Assembly: GCA_009823505.1 (NCBI GenBank)
Contig: VZQC01010550.1
Span: 3,341,906 to 3,405,905, forward strand
Direction: 5' to 3'
DNA: 64,000 nucleotides
Origin: Rhizomys pruinosus
Lineage: Eukaryota > Chordata > Mammalia > Rodentia > Spalacidae
The position numbers and the translations under genes were made by a program. Of this stretch, positions 1-13,487 are shown piece by piece. A model generated the notes under the pieces. That model was not told the origin of the DNA. It saw only the letters and a program-made list of their open reading frames with translations, and did not search any database. Position 1 is the first letter of the stretch, and each line of letters begins with the position of its first letter.

Positions 1-73
1 CAGAGTGAGTTCCAGGCCAGTTGATGCTACAGGGAGACCCTGTCTCGAAAAGACAAAAAAAAAAAAAAAAAAG
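1..73 (+). mobile_element. B1 SINE, 3' end, cut by the window edge
   Basis: GTGAGTTCCAGGCCAG through CCCTGTCTCGAAAAGACA and an A-tail. Confidence 0.88.
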
Positions 74-964
74 AAATACTGTCATATAGTTCATTTCATC
101 ATTTTCTGTTGCAGGAAGCCATTCCACCACAAAATGCTAATATGCCAGTGGTACCCAGTACCTCTTGTATATAGGTTATTGCAAATACTGTTCTGAAATG
201 CTTAACTTCAAAACTACATTTTTTTCAGAATTACATTTTTTAAAGTAAATAATTGTTTGAAATCTATTTTGTAAAGATATAATTTATAATAAAATTTTTG
301 GAGTACAGATTAATCTATTTGCACTAACACACACACAAAAAAAATAAAAATGTGGAACTTACTAAGCCAGTTCCTTGACAAAAGTAAACATCATGGAAAT
401 ATGTGACTATCAGCTAGAACAGAGAAGTTCATCTCTTGTTTTACAGTCATTTTGGTATTCTCCCGTTACACTTACAGGAATGCAATGACTCACTCCACTA
501 TAGTTGAATGCAACCAATAATTAGGTCCTACTGTATTACATTGGGATTCCGATCAAGACAGGGGTCCCAAATCCATGCATATATTGGAATCACTGATGTG
601 ACTGTTAAATCATAGATTACAGAAGTTTACCTCAGAGTTTCTGATTGCAACACATCTGGGATAGGGGTCCAAAAACTGATTTCCATGCTGATACTGGTGG
701 TCCAGGGAATATATTTTGGAAGCCAATCCTAGAGCATGGTATGTATAATTTCCATTTACTCAGAAGTTCCATTTATGAATAGACATGAACAAGCAGAAAT
801 GGATTCTACAGGACTAAACCACCCCAAAGTGTATGCATGTTAGTCAGCAATCACCAAGAGGTGGCAGCATTCTCCAGGTATAGCACATAGCCTGGCTTTC
901 TCATGGTTTTTAGTTCTCAATGGTCCAATGTGGGAAGAGAGTTAATATTAAAAGTTGACCCCTA
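74..964. other. HACL1 intron 10, no repeat or gene recognised
   Basis: AT-rich intronic sequence with a small CA/A tract at 328-346. I see no exon or SINE in it. Confidence 0.6.
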
Positions 965-1122
965 GCCGGACGAGGTGGTGCGCGCCTTTAATCCCAGCAC
1001 TTGGGAGGCAGAGGCAGGCAGATCTTTGTGAGTTCAAGGCCAGCCTGGTCTACAGAGTGAGTTCCAGGACAGCTGGGGCTACCGGGAGACCCTGTCTCAA
1101 AAAGGAAAAAAAAAAAAAAAAA
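965..1122 (+). mobile_element. B1 SINE
   Basis: GCCGGACGAGGTGGTGCGCG through CCCTGTCTCAAAAAGG and an A-tail. Full length. Confidence 0.93.
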
Positions 1123-1691
1123 CTTGATCCCTTACAAAGTACATGGTATACTGGAAGAAGACATCAATGCAGTTGGTCACGGGACATCAACTTGATTGGG
1201 CTAGTTGTGGAGCAACCAGGGCTATACGCCTCTCCATAAGCAGCACTCCCATAGAGTCACAAAGAGAGACATTTTGTTTAATGAAAGGTAACACTGCAAG
1301 ATTTCCAAAAGCTGAAACAAAGTTCTGGCATCTAAAAGAAAAACTTAGTCCCTAACAAATGTGAATATGTCATTTCAGTCCACTACCCTATGTAAACCCC
1401 TGTTCTCTATCTTTAAATATACTTGAACTGAGAAGAAGAGGTAAATTATGCTTTTCAAACTACTTGAAATTTGATTTTGAAAGGTTTTCTTGTTAGAAGT
1501 AGCACATTGTGTTTTATAGGCTTGAAAAGGCCTTAGTTTAGTACCTGTAATTATGTTGGATAATTTGTAAAATCTATTTCTGTAAAAAGAGAAAGGATTC
1601 TTTACAAAAGCAAGAAGAGAGCAGTGTTGATAATGGCTGAGAGGGAGAGCAAAGCAGAGGAGGGCAGATGTGCAATCCCCCCTCCAGGTAC

Positions 1692-1797
1692 CTGAATAAG
1701 CTTCACATCTGGCTGGTATCTTGGAGGCAGTCCAAAATGTAAAATCCAGTTTAGTCTGGCACCAAACAACACGATCACATCAGCAAATTGCAAAGCT
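1692..1797 (-). CDS. HACL1: HACL1 exon 10 (residues 271-306)
   Basis: 106 nt. The acceptor AG is at 1799-1798 and the donor GT at 1691-1690. The first base completes Arg271. It encodes [18 protein letters not shown], a signature of the HACL1 central domain, and ends on Gln306 in phase 0. It is the last HACL1 exon in the window. Confidence 0.95.
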
Positions 1798-3396
1798 CTG
1801 TTTAAAAAAAGAATGTGATATAACACAAAAGCACACTGATATTTTTAAACTTTAATTACTCTAAACTTCTTAAAGTATTTCCATAATTTAGAACTCCTAG
1901 GGTAAATGTCATCTTTCAAATTAAAATGATTTTCGGAGAGCTGGGAAGATGGCTAGGCCAGCAAAGCACTTTGCTGTACAAGCACAAAGACCCAAATCTG
2001 GATTCTTGGCACCTTTACATAAAAGCTGGGTTCTGCGGCACACACCTGTGACTCAAGCGCTGTGGGCATGGAGACAGGTGGTGGCTGTGGGCTAGCTGTT
2101 TAGCCCAAATGGCAAGCTCTCTGTAGGACAGATCCTGCCTTAAAACTAAGGTAGAGGGGCTGGAGAGATAGCCTAGCGGTTAAGAGCACCGACTGCTCTT
2201 GCAGAGAACCCGGGTTCGATCCCCAGCACATACATGGCAGCTGAGAACCGCCTGTAACTCCAATTCCAGGAGAACTCCAGTTCCAGGGGAATCCGAGACC
2301 CTCCTCTGACCTCCGCGGCATTGCACGACATGGGTGCACAAACCTACATGCAGACAGTACATTCATACACATACAAAAATAAATTAAAGGGGCTGGAGAG
2401 ATAGCCTAGCGGTTAAGAGCGCCGACCGCTCTTACAGAGGACCCGGGTTCGATCCCCAGCACCCACATGGCGGCCGAGAACCGTCTGAAACTTCAGTTCC
2501 AGGGGAATCCGACACCCTCTTCTGACCTCCGAGGCATTGCACGACACGGGTGCACAAACTTGCATGCAGACAGTACATTCATACACATACAGAAAAAAAA
2601 ATAAATAAAAAATAAATAATTAAAAAAAAAAAAAAACTAAGGTAGAGTGTGATAGAGGAAGACAGCCACGGTCAACTTTTGGCCTCTGAATGTGCATGTA
2701 TGGGTGCATGTATACCCCCAACACACATGTGTGGGTGCATGCATACCCCCAACACACATATGAGCACAAACCCCATGCCTCTACACATATAAAATAAAAA
2801 TTATTTGGTCTTTTTGAGACAGGGTCTCCATGTAGCTCTAGCTGTCCTGAAACTATGTAGACCAGGCTGGCCTTGAACTCAGAGACCTGCCTGCCCCTGC
2901 CTCTCAAGTGCTGGGATTAAAGGCATACACCACTATGCCTGGCTAGTTTTATTATGTTTTGAGGATAGGGTCTTGCTTTTTAGCCTAGGCTGGCTTCTGG
3001 CTTCAAACTTGTGAACCTCCTTCCCCAGCCTCCCAAACTTTGAGACTACAGCTGTGGTTAGTTGGGACCACATGCCTAGATATGCTCCATTCTGTGGACA
3101 CTGGGGTGGAGCCCAGGGCCTCTACTGAGCCACATCAAAGCCCATTTGCTTGAATCTCATTGTACACTTTTTTTGTTGTTTTTGAGGTGTTTTTTTGAGA
3201 TAGGGTCTTCCTGTAGCCCCAGCTGTCCTGGAACTTGCTATGTAGATCAGGCTGGCCTTGAACTTAGAGATCCACCTGCCTCTGCCTCCCAAGCGCTGGG
3301 ACTACAGGCGTGCACTACCTCACCTGGTTTCAGTGTACAATTTGTATTGATTCCTAGAAGCAGATTTTTTTCTAAGACTATTAATTCATCTCCTAG

Positions 3397-3461
<65 letters not shown>

Positions 3462-6400
3462 TTTTCAGAACAGAGTCACATGTAGCCCAGGCTGCCTTTT
3501 TCTTTTTGTTTTTCTTTGCTTTTTGAAATAGTTACAGGTGGCCAGGCTGGTCTCAAACGCTCTACGTAACTTGGTTGTTTGAGACAGGGTCTCCTGGAGT
3601 CCCAGCTGGCGTGGAACTTGCTATGTAGACCAGGGTGGCCTTAATCTTTCAAAAAAACTTACTTATTTTTATTTTATGGGTGTGAGTGTTTTGCCTGCAT
3701 GCATGTATGTATGTGCACTGTGTTGTGCACTGCCCACAGAGGTCAGAAGAGGGCATTGATCTCCTGGAACTGGAGTTAGGGATGGTTGTTAGCCACCTTG
3801 TATGTGCTAGGAATGAAACCCAGGTCTTCTGTAAGAAAAGCCAGTGCTTAACCACTGAGCCGTCTCTCCAGTGCCTGGCCTCCATCTTACAGAGATCTGC
3901 TTGCCATTGCTGCTTTTGTGTGTATGCAAAGATTTATTTTTTTTGTGTGTGTGTATGCTTGGTTGAGTGCAGGTGCCCATAGAAGCCAGAAGAAGGTGTA
4001 AGATCTCCTGAAACTGTACTTACAAGTGGTTATGAACCACCTGATGTTTACAACCCAACCCAGGTCCTCTGCAAGAGCAATAAGCATTCTTTTTTTTTTT
4101 TTTTTTTTTGGTCTCTTCGAGACAGGGTCTCCCTATAGCCCCTGCTGGCCTGGAACTTGCTGTGTAGACCAGGCTGGCCTTGAACTCACAAAGATCCACC
4201 TGCCTCTGCCTTCAGAGTGCTGGGACTAAAGGCATGTGCCACCATGCTCGGCTGAGCAATAAGCAATCTTTTTTTTTTTTTTTTTAATTTTTTATTTATT
4301 TCCGTATGTGTATGAATGCAATTGTCTGCATGCAAGTCTGTGCACCCATGTCATGCAATGCCACGGAGGTCAGAAGAGGGCGTCGGATTCCCCTGGAACT
4401 GGAGTTCTCCTGGAATTGGAGTTTCAGACGGTTCTCAGCCACCATGTGGGTGCTGGGGATCGAACCCGGGTCCTCTGTAAGAGCAGTTGGCGCTCTTAAC
4501 CGCTAGGCCATCTCTCCAGCCCTGCAATAAGCAATCTTAACTGCTAAGCCATTTCTCTAGCCCCAACTCTGAACTTCTAATCCTCCTGTTTCTAACTGCT
4601 GAGTGTTGCTGACATGCTCAGATTATGCAGCACAGGGCTTTGTGTGTGGGACTGCATGCCAGGCAAGCACTCCACCAACTGAGCTACATCTTAGCCTACA
4701 ATTGTTTTGGGGGTTTTTTTGTTTTGTTTTTTTGAGACAGGGTCTCCCTTAAGTCCCAGCTGGCATGACGCTCTCTATGTAGACCAGACTGGCATAGAAC
4801 TCAGAGATCCACCTGCCTCAGCCTGCCTCAGCCTCCTGAGTGCTGGGATTAAAGGCATGGGATACCACACCCAGCTAGTATTGCTTTCTAAACTAAACTA
4901 AGTGCTTTCATCTATGACGAATAGAGACCAGGCTATGTTTCACAGGAGTTTTCAGGAACGTGATCATCTATGGATTCTCTGCTTTGTGAAAATTCCAAGG
5001 TGTCTACAGCTGGCACTGTAATGATATTACTGTAAGGATATTACTGTAAGGGTATAAGTGTACACTGCCACACTTACCTAAGAAAACTAAATAGCCAGAG
5101 AGAAACAACATACTACTTATAGAACAGTGATACAAAGAACTGAAGATTTTTTATTTAAAACCACAGGGCAGGAAGAAAATCAGTATTATCTTCAAAAGTT
5201 CTAAATGAAACAAAATGTTTAAAATTACATGATTCATTTAGAACTCCTCTCTCAATTCATCAAGGTCACAAATCTAAAATCTGCCCAGTCATTGTATTTA
5301 AGACCTTGAAAGCCACGCACCTGGATCTGGCTGCACCTACACAGTTTGGATGATTGTCAGGGACAACACCCTTCCCCATGGGGGTAGGCAAAAATGGCAA
5401 ATTGCATTGCTCCACCAATTTCCTGATACTCTCCTCTGCATGGGAATATGCAGCACCTGCAAGAAATGCAAATGTACTGATGATTCTCTTAAACTTGGCA
5501 ATGGGAACCTCAGAATGTTTTATGTGAAGTGCTTTTTTCTTAGATCCCAAATACTCTCCTGCACATACAGGGCTTAAACACAAAATAAAATGGTGACTAT
5601 GGTTATTGTTCTAGTTTTTTTCTGTTGCTATGATAAACCAATCTGAGAGGTGGAAAGAGTTTATATGACTTATACTTTTTTTCTTTTTGAGACAGGGTCT
5701 TCCTGTAGCCCCAGCTGGCCTGGAACTCACTATGTAGACCAGGCTACCCTTGAACCCAGATAGATCCACCTGATAGATGCCTCTGCCTCAAGGGCTGGGA
5801 TTAAAGACTACGCTCTTTGCTGGGCCTGGTGGCGCACGCCTTTAGTCCCAGCACTCAGGAGGCAGAGGCAGGCAGAGGATCTTTGTGAGCTCAAGGCCAG
5901 CCTGGTCTACAGAGCAAGTTCCAGGATAGCTGGGGCCACAGGGAGACCCTGTCTTGAAAAGATCAAAAAAAATAAGAAATAAAATAAATGAATAAATAAA
6001 TAAAATAAAAAACAATAAAGACCAAGCCCAGCTCTTTTTTTTTTTTGGGTCTTTTCGAGACAGGGTCTCCCTGTAGCCCCAGCTGTCCTGGAACTCACTC
6101 TGTAGACCAGGTTGGCCTTGAACTCACAAAGATCCTCTGCCTGCCTCTGCCTCCTGAGTGCTAGGATTAAAGGCGTGCGCCACCACGCCCGGCTACAAAA
6201 AATAATAAAGACCAAGCCCAGCTCTTATCTTGCATCCCTGCTGCTGCCCCTCTGCAGCTCTGTGTTCAGTCTTACTGAAGTACTACCCACAATTCCCTCA
6301 ATACACTATCTTTGCTGGAAGGCTCAGCAAGGGAGGGAAGACAAAGGCTCCTTCTACTTTCAAACGCCGCTCTACACACCAGTAAATCTCTTCTGCAGTC

Positions 6401-9400
6401 TACCCTGCAGGGTGAATGAGTTTCTAAAGTTCTCCAGGTCTTTGTAGACTCTCCTCAATGCTGCAGCTGTAACAGGGTTTAAATAAGTAAGACACATCTG
6501 TTTTTACAACTACATGCTGCAGAATAACCATGTTCCTCAGTGACATTGAAAACAATTTACTGTCTAGATGTACAGGAATCAAGTCAAAAGTCACTATTTG
6601 TTTATTTGTTTGTTTGTTTATTTATTTGAGACAGGATCTCCCTATAGCCTCAGCTGGCCTGGAACTCATGTAGACCAGGGTGGCCTTGAACTCACAGAGA
6701 TCTACCTGCCTCTGGTTACCAAGTGCTGGGATTAAAGACATGTGCCACCATGCCCGAGAGATCTGATAATTTTTTTGCTATATAATTTATATATATTTTT
6801 ATTTTATTTATTTTTATGTGTATGAATGTACTGTCTGCATGTAGGTTGGTGCACCCATGTCGTGCAATGCTGCGGAGGTCAGAAGAGGGTGTCGGATTCC
6901 CCTGGAACTGGAGTTAAAGACTGCCATGTGGGTGCTGGGGATCAAACCCGGGTTCTCTGCAAGAGCAGTTGGCACTCTTAACTGCTAGGCCATCTCTCCA
7001 GCCCAATATAATTTATTTTTTTTTTTCCAGGGCTGGTAGCATATTATCCATATCTAAAGTATATTTCTCAATAGAATCTTCGTAAATAGTGTAGAGTACT
7101 TTCAGATTCAGTATCATGTTCTGCAGTAAAGATCTTAAAATCCTGCATCACACATGGATGATGAAAAATAGTCCTTTTTATTTCAGACAGAAAGTTTTTT
7201 TTATTCTCTTTACCGCCTCAATTATTTTTCTTTTTTAAAACATTTTATTTTTATTTTATATATGAGTGTTTCATCTACATTTATATAAGTGTACCACATG
7301 CAACCATCCAGAAGAGGGTGTCAGATCCCCTGGAACTGGAGTAAGCCACCATGTGAATGCTGGGAACCAAGCCAGGCCCTCTGGAAGGGCAGCCAGCACA
7401 CTCAACTGCTAAGCCCTCTCTTGAGCCCTGCCTCAATGTGTTTTCTACTCAATTCCTTCTTTCTAGATGGACTTTGTCCTCCTTGTCTACTTGGGGAACT
7501 AACCACTGCCTGCTTTTCAAGGTACAGCTGTGGGGTCAGCTCTTTTCTCAACACCCGCAGAAGCAGACTGCCGCTACTCTTCTTGAGAATTCATCTCACC
7601 CTCTCTGCACACACAACTTGACAGTTTACTATGGACCTGGGGAGAAAGGCCAGCTGGGAAGGTGCTTGCCTGAGTGTGGAACCCTGCACCACGTAAAAGC
7701 CAGGTGATGAAGCACACATCTGTAACCCCAGCACTGGAGAGCGGAGACAGGCAGATCCCTGCAGCTTTGCGGGGAGCTAGTCTAGCTGATTTAGTGAGAC
7801 CCTGTCTCAAAAAAAGTGGAGAATTGCTGAGGAAGACATCTGAAGTCAACTTCTGGCCTACACACACATACATGTGTATACATGCGTGCATATGCATGAA
7901 AATGTATGCACACAAACACACACACACAAGAAATTAAAAAAAATTTTAAGGAGTATACCACAGTTATTTGTTAGCAGGTATATTTTCCCCATGGGTAGGA
8001 TCATTATTTCTCTGTATTGCTTATGAGTATTTTCTATAATTCTTGCCTTATCATAGCACTCATTGTCAGGTTGTGAGCTCCAGAAGCCCATTGGAATGCA
8101 GACACCTAAGATCCATGTTGCCCAAGAACCTGCTGTACCAGGCATAGCCTTTGGCCTATGCTAAAGCAGGCCACCACCAATTACTCAGGAATCTTCTGCC
8201 TTGCCTTCCGACCCACCCAACCCTCACTGAATCCCACTCCCACCTTCTCCCTTAAATTCCCAAGCCAGACGCCATTCTGTGCTTGGCTCTATCCTTCCCC
8301 TGAGCCTAGCCCCGGCTACCCTGAATTAGACCTCGTGGCCTTTCATTCCGGGGGGTGGGTGGGGGTGGGGGGTGGGGTGCGCCATAACCTTACACTCATC
8401 AGTAAATGTTTGTTAAAGGAAGAATGAGAACAGGCATCCTCTGAGTGCTTTGCACATTCTGCTGCTCATTCTCATGTCCTCTTTAGGTAGCGACTATGTA
8501 ATTCACATGCCCCAGGAGCAGCAGCCAGGAAATTCAAAGCAAGCCCTCCACCTCTGACCTACAGCCCCAGCATCACGATTTCCCTTAAAACTGTTTTCAG
8601 TTTCTCTGTAGTTGGTTCCTAAGTAGTTGATAATTGATTAGCATGGCCACAGTAAGCCTAGTAGTGTCAGTTTTGGAACACTAAACAGATACAACAACAA
8701 ACTGCTGGCCAGGCATGCCTAGAGCAGTAGTACTTGAAAGGCTCTGGCAGGACGATGATGAGTTCAAGACCATCGTGGGCTACATAGCAAGTTTGAGGCC
8801 AAATGGAGCTACATACCGAGAGTCCGCCCCAAGAAACAAACAAATCCAAAACCAATAATAATAAATTGCTAACAGGAATATAAATTGTTTGGTATGACAA
8901 TGAAGAAATAAGCTATTTGGCAAAGGAACCAAAAGCCTTAAAAATCCTCATACCTTTTAATTTAGTTATTCTCTTTCTGGGGCTCCACCATAAATTCTAA
9001 ATATGGAAAAACTTTAGGTATAAACATGCTTATCACAGCTACTCTAAACAAACAACAAATATTTGGCAGTATAGTGCTGATGTATATGTAATTAGACATT
9101 AAAATTGTATTTAGGAAATAATTTTAAGAAAAATATTACTGGGCAGGGGAGATGGCTCAGTGGCCGCAAGCACTGGCTGCTCTTGCAGAGGACTTGAGTT
9201 CAGTTTCCAGCACACACATGGCGGCTCACGACTATCTGTAACTCCAATTCCAGGAGATCGAATGGCTTCTGATGGCCTCCAAGAGCACTGCATACATGTG
9301 GTATATTTACATACATGCACTTAAATATTCATACACTTAAAATATTCCTTGGATGAAAGATTTATTCTTTCTAAAACTTTCCTAGATTTCCCAAGATGTT

Positions 9401-11211
9401 TTATAATAGGAAAAATACATTTATTTTTAAGTCCAGAAATGTAACAGGAGCTATTTTCTTGTAAGAGTGAGATCTCTGGGTGTCCAAGGGTGAGCTCTAT
9501 GATTTGAAAACTAATAAATTATGCTGAGTGGATGAAAGGACTCTTATCCCAATTTTGAACATTAAAGCACATAAAAATGACAGTGAAGACAATCTCTAAA
9601 AGAAAAATCAGCATTCCTTCAAAAGCTCCACAAGAGTTAAGTGTTCTCAGCTACCTTTTCCAATGATGAGGAGGGGCTGTTTGGCATTCCTAATAACAGA
9701 TGCTGCCATATGCACAGCAGAGGTTTCTGCCATACTGATAGGAGGCGGCATGCAGCACTCCTTGTACCTAGAAGGAAAGAGTGATGTTATAATCACTAAA
9801 AGAGGCTAACTCTAAAATTTCTTATTGTGAAAATTTCAAATACAAAGTAGAAAAAGCCAGGTGTGGTGGTGTATACCTTTGATCCTAACACTTGGGAGGC
9901 ACAGGCAGGAATTTGTTTCTTTATACTCAATATGTATATACAATAAGTCAGATCGTTTTACATTTGTTTCTATATACTCAATATGTATATACAATAAGTC
10001 ATATCATTTTACATTTGTTTCTTTTTTTTTTATGCGTATGAATGTACTTCCTGCATGTAGGTTTGTGCACCCCTGTCGTGCAATGCCGCGGATGTCAGGA
10101 GATGGTCTCAGATTCCCCTGGAACTGGAGTCAAAGACAGTTCTCGGCTGCCATGTGGGTGCTGGGGATCAAACCCGGGTCCTGCTAGGCCATCTCGCCAG
10201 CCCCTACATTTGTTTCTATATACTCAATACGTATACACAATAAGTCGTATCATTTTACATTTGTTTCACATACTCATATACACACACAGAACCTCACCCC
10301 CCAAGTCTCTTTAGATTTGTGATCCACAATAGCACTAGTTTCTACCCATCTTTTAAAAAAATACTTATTATTTTCATTTTTGTGTGTATGGGTGTTTTGC
10401 CTGCATGTATGTTAGTGCACCCATGTCATACAATGCTCACATGGGCCAGAAGACAGTGTCAGATTCCCTGGAACTGGAGTTGTGGATCGAGCTAACCACA
10501 TTGTTAGCTCGATGTGGGTGCTGGGAATTGAACCTTAATCTTCTGGAAGAATAGCAAGTGTTTTAACTGCTAAGCCATCTCTGAGCCCCCAGTTCTACCT
10601 ACCCATCTTTATGAATGGTGAATGACATTCTGTAAAAAAAGGTTTTTTACTTTTCAACTCAGTGATTATTTAAGAAAAAAAAAGTACATGACAAAGCATT
10701 GACATGTCTGTTTCAGAATATCATTAAGCTTTGATAGCCAGATAAACATTTTATTATGCTGAGTACTAATAACTTTTCAACAATTACCTCATTTCTTGGC
10801 TATACTAGGAAGCTTGTCAGTAACCTATACCATCTTAAGGTGGATATATCTCTGGTTACTGGGGGAATGAGGAATTCGTTAAGTTCCAAGTATTAGACTT
10901 AGTAATTAAATCCACAGTTACTAAATAATAGCATTGTTATAAAGAGAATTAAGTCCTTTGGGTAGGATTCAGCTTAATTAGAAAATCTGAAGGGGGGTGG
11001 AGAGATGGTTCAGCAGTTAAGAGCACTGATTGCTCTTGCAGGGGACCCGGGTTCGAGCCCTAGCACCCACATGGCGCCGAAGAACCATCTTTAACTCCAG
11101 TTCCAGGGGAATCCAACGCCCTCTTCTGACCTCCGTGGCATTGCACAACACGGGTGCACAAACCTATATGCAGACAGTACACTCATACACATAAAAAAAT
11201 AATAAAAAAAA

Positions 11212-11292
<81 letters not shown>

Positions 11293-12463
11293 AAAAAAAA
11301 AAAAAAAAGAAAATCAGCAGAAGATACCAAGACATCTGGGGATTAATTGATAAACCGCTAGATAAACTGATTAATTGATAAACTGCTAGATAAATTCTTT
11401 GTAAAAGTCTAATGGTAACAGAAAGCTAAGAAAGAAAAGAACTCTGAATGACTGTTACTCACTTCACAGAATTTGCACTCTCCTGGAGGGTCACAAGATC
11501 TGCAGGAATGTCAATATAACAAGCACCTGGTCGCCCATAGATACTGCTCCTCACTGCCTGTGTTCATCACAAGTAGAAGAAAAAAAATTTTTTTTAAAGA
11601 CAAGGGTCTCACCATACAGCTCCGGCCGGCCTGGTACTCATCTGCCCGCCTTTCCTCCTACGTGCTGCGATTAAAGGCCTGCACCGCCGGGCGTGGTGGC
11701 ACACACCTTTAATCCTAGCACTTGGGAGGCAGAGGCAGGCGGATCTTTGTGAGTTCAAGGCCAGCCTGGTCTACGGAGTGAGTTCCAGGGAAGCCGGGGA
11801 AAAAGGGGAACCCGGAAAAAAAAAAAAAAAAAAAGGCCTGCACCATCATACCCAGAGAAGAATATGTATATGAGTGTTATGCATGTATGTAAGTGTACCC
11901 AAGTCATGTAATGCTCTTGGAGGTCAGAAGAGGGCACTGGCTCTCCTGGAACTGGATGGTTATTAGCTGGCATATGGATGTTGGAAATTAAACCCAGGTC
12001 TTCTGTAAGAATAGCCAGTGCTCTTAACCACTGAGCTCTCTCCAACCCCCAAGAAAAGATTTTTTAAAACTTCAATGAACACTAATTTTTTTGACATATC
12101 CCTAGTGGGAGAAAAAAGTTTTAAATAATTAAAACTGAAATGTCTAAGCCAGGCGTGGTGGCGCACGCCTTTAATCCTAGCACTCTGGAGGCAGAGGCAG
12201 GCGGATCTTTGTGAGTTCAAGGCCAGCCTGGTCTACAGAGTGAGTTCCAGGACAGCTGGGGCTACAGGGAGACCCTGTCTTGAAAAGACAAAAAACAAAC
12301 AAACAAACAAACAAAAAACTGAAATGTCTTCCATTAAGTCTATATATTTTGAAAAAACATTTTCATTTAAAAGGAGGTATTAAAGAATTAATGTAGTTAG
12401 TGAGCTCCAGGCCAGCTGGGACTAAAGGAAGACCATCTCAAAAAGACCAAATAAGTAAATAAG

Positions 12464-12498
<35 letters not shown>

Positions 12499-13452
12499 AA
12501 GAATTCATATAGAGCTTTAAAATTCATGGTCTACTCCTTGAGTCTTGGAAGCTCTTTGTTAGGCTCTGTGCTGTGTTTTCACACTGCAGCGTGGACTTCC
12601 ACTTGTCTCCTGGTCCTAATGATTTGGCAGAGCTTTCAGAAATGGTGACACTGTAACATGAGTCAAACTATTTCTGTAACTCATCAATTTGAGTTTAATA
12701 ATTTTTCAGCTTAAAATGCACAAATGTTCAATAAAAATTGGCTTTGAAAAATAAATGAATTTTCAGCTTAAATATAATTTTATGCAAAATTCTGTCTAGG
12801 TAAAATTAATTTACATGTTGTTTATTTATTTATTTTTTAAATATGGAATGCTTCACGAATTTGCGTGTCATCCTTGCGCAGGGGCCATGCTAATCCACTC
12901 TGTATTGTTCCAATTTTTAGTATATGTGCTGCTGAAGCGAGCACTATAACATGCTGTTTAACTAAAAGATCATCTTACTAGTTACAATAGTTTTGCAAAT
13001 ATGTAAGAGGATCCAGAGTTTTATTATACATCTATCTTTACTTTGGTATAATTAAGAAGATAATTTAAAGATGTAACACACAGGAGAATCTTTTCCAAAA
13101 ATAACTTATTTTGTCTCTGTGTCTCTAAGTAAGTGTAATGACAGTGAATGTTAGAATGTAAATAGCTTTTCTTTAACAACATTAAAAGCCTGAAAATATT
13201 CTTAACTGTCATTCCATTAAGAATAAAAATACATGGGGGCTGGAGAGATAGCCTAGCGGTTAAGAGCACCGACGCTCTTGCAGAGGACCCGGGTTCGATC
13301 CCCAGCACCCACATGGCGGCTAAGAACCGTCTGTAACTCCAATTCCAGGAGAACTCCAGTTCCAGGGGAATCTGAGACCCTCTTCTGACCTCCGCGGCAT
13401 TGCACGACATGGGTGCACAGACCTGCATGCAAACAATACATTCATACACATA

Positions 13453-13487
<35 letters not shown>

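Noticed and set aside
2157..2389. Possible tRNA gene from A and B box matches
   Set aside because: The boxes belong to the tRNA-derived head of B2 SINEs, which recur throughout the window; no cloverleaf or tRNA 3' end.
3146..3526. 126-codon ORF with a Ser/Leu repeat
   Set aside because: Made of an antisense B1 and the (CT)n microsatellite.
9911..10282. CRISPR-like array (regular ~51-bp spacing)
   Set aside because: Units are tandem with no unique spacers, in a mammalian intron; it is a minisatellite.
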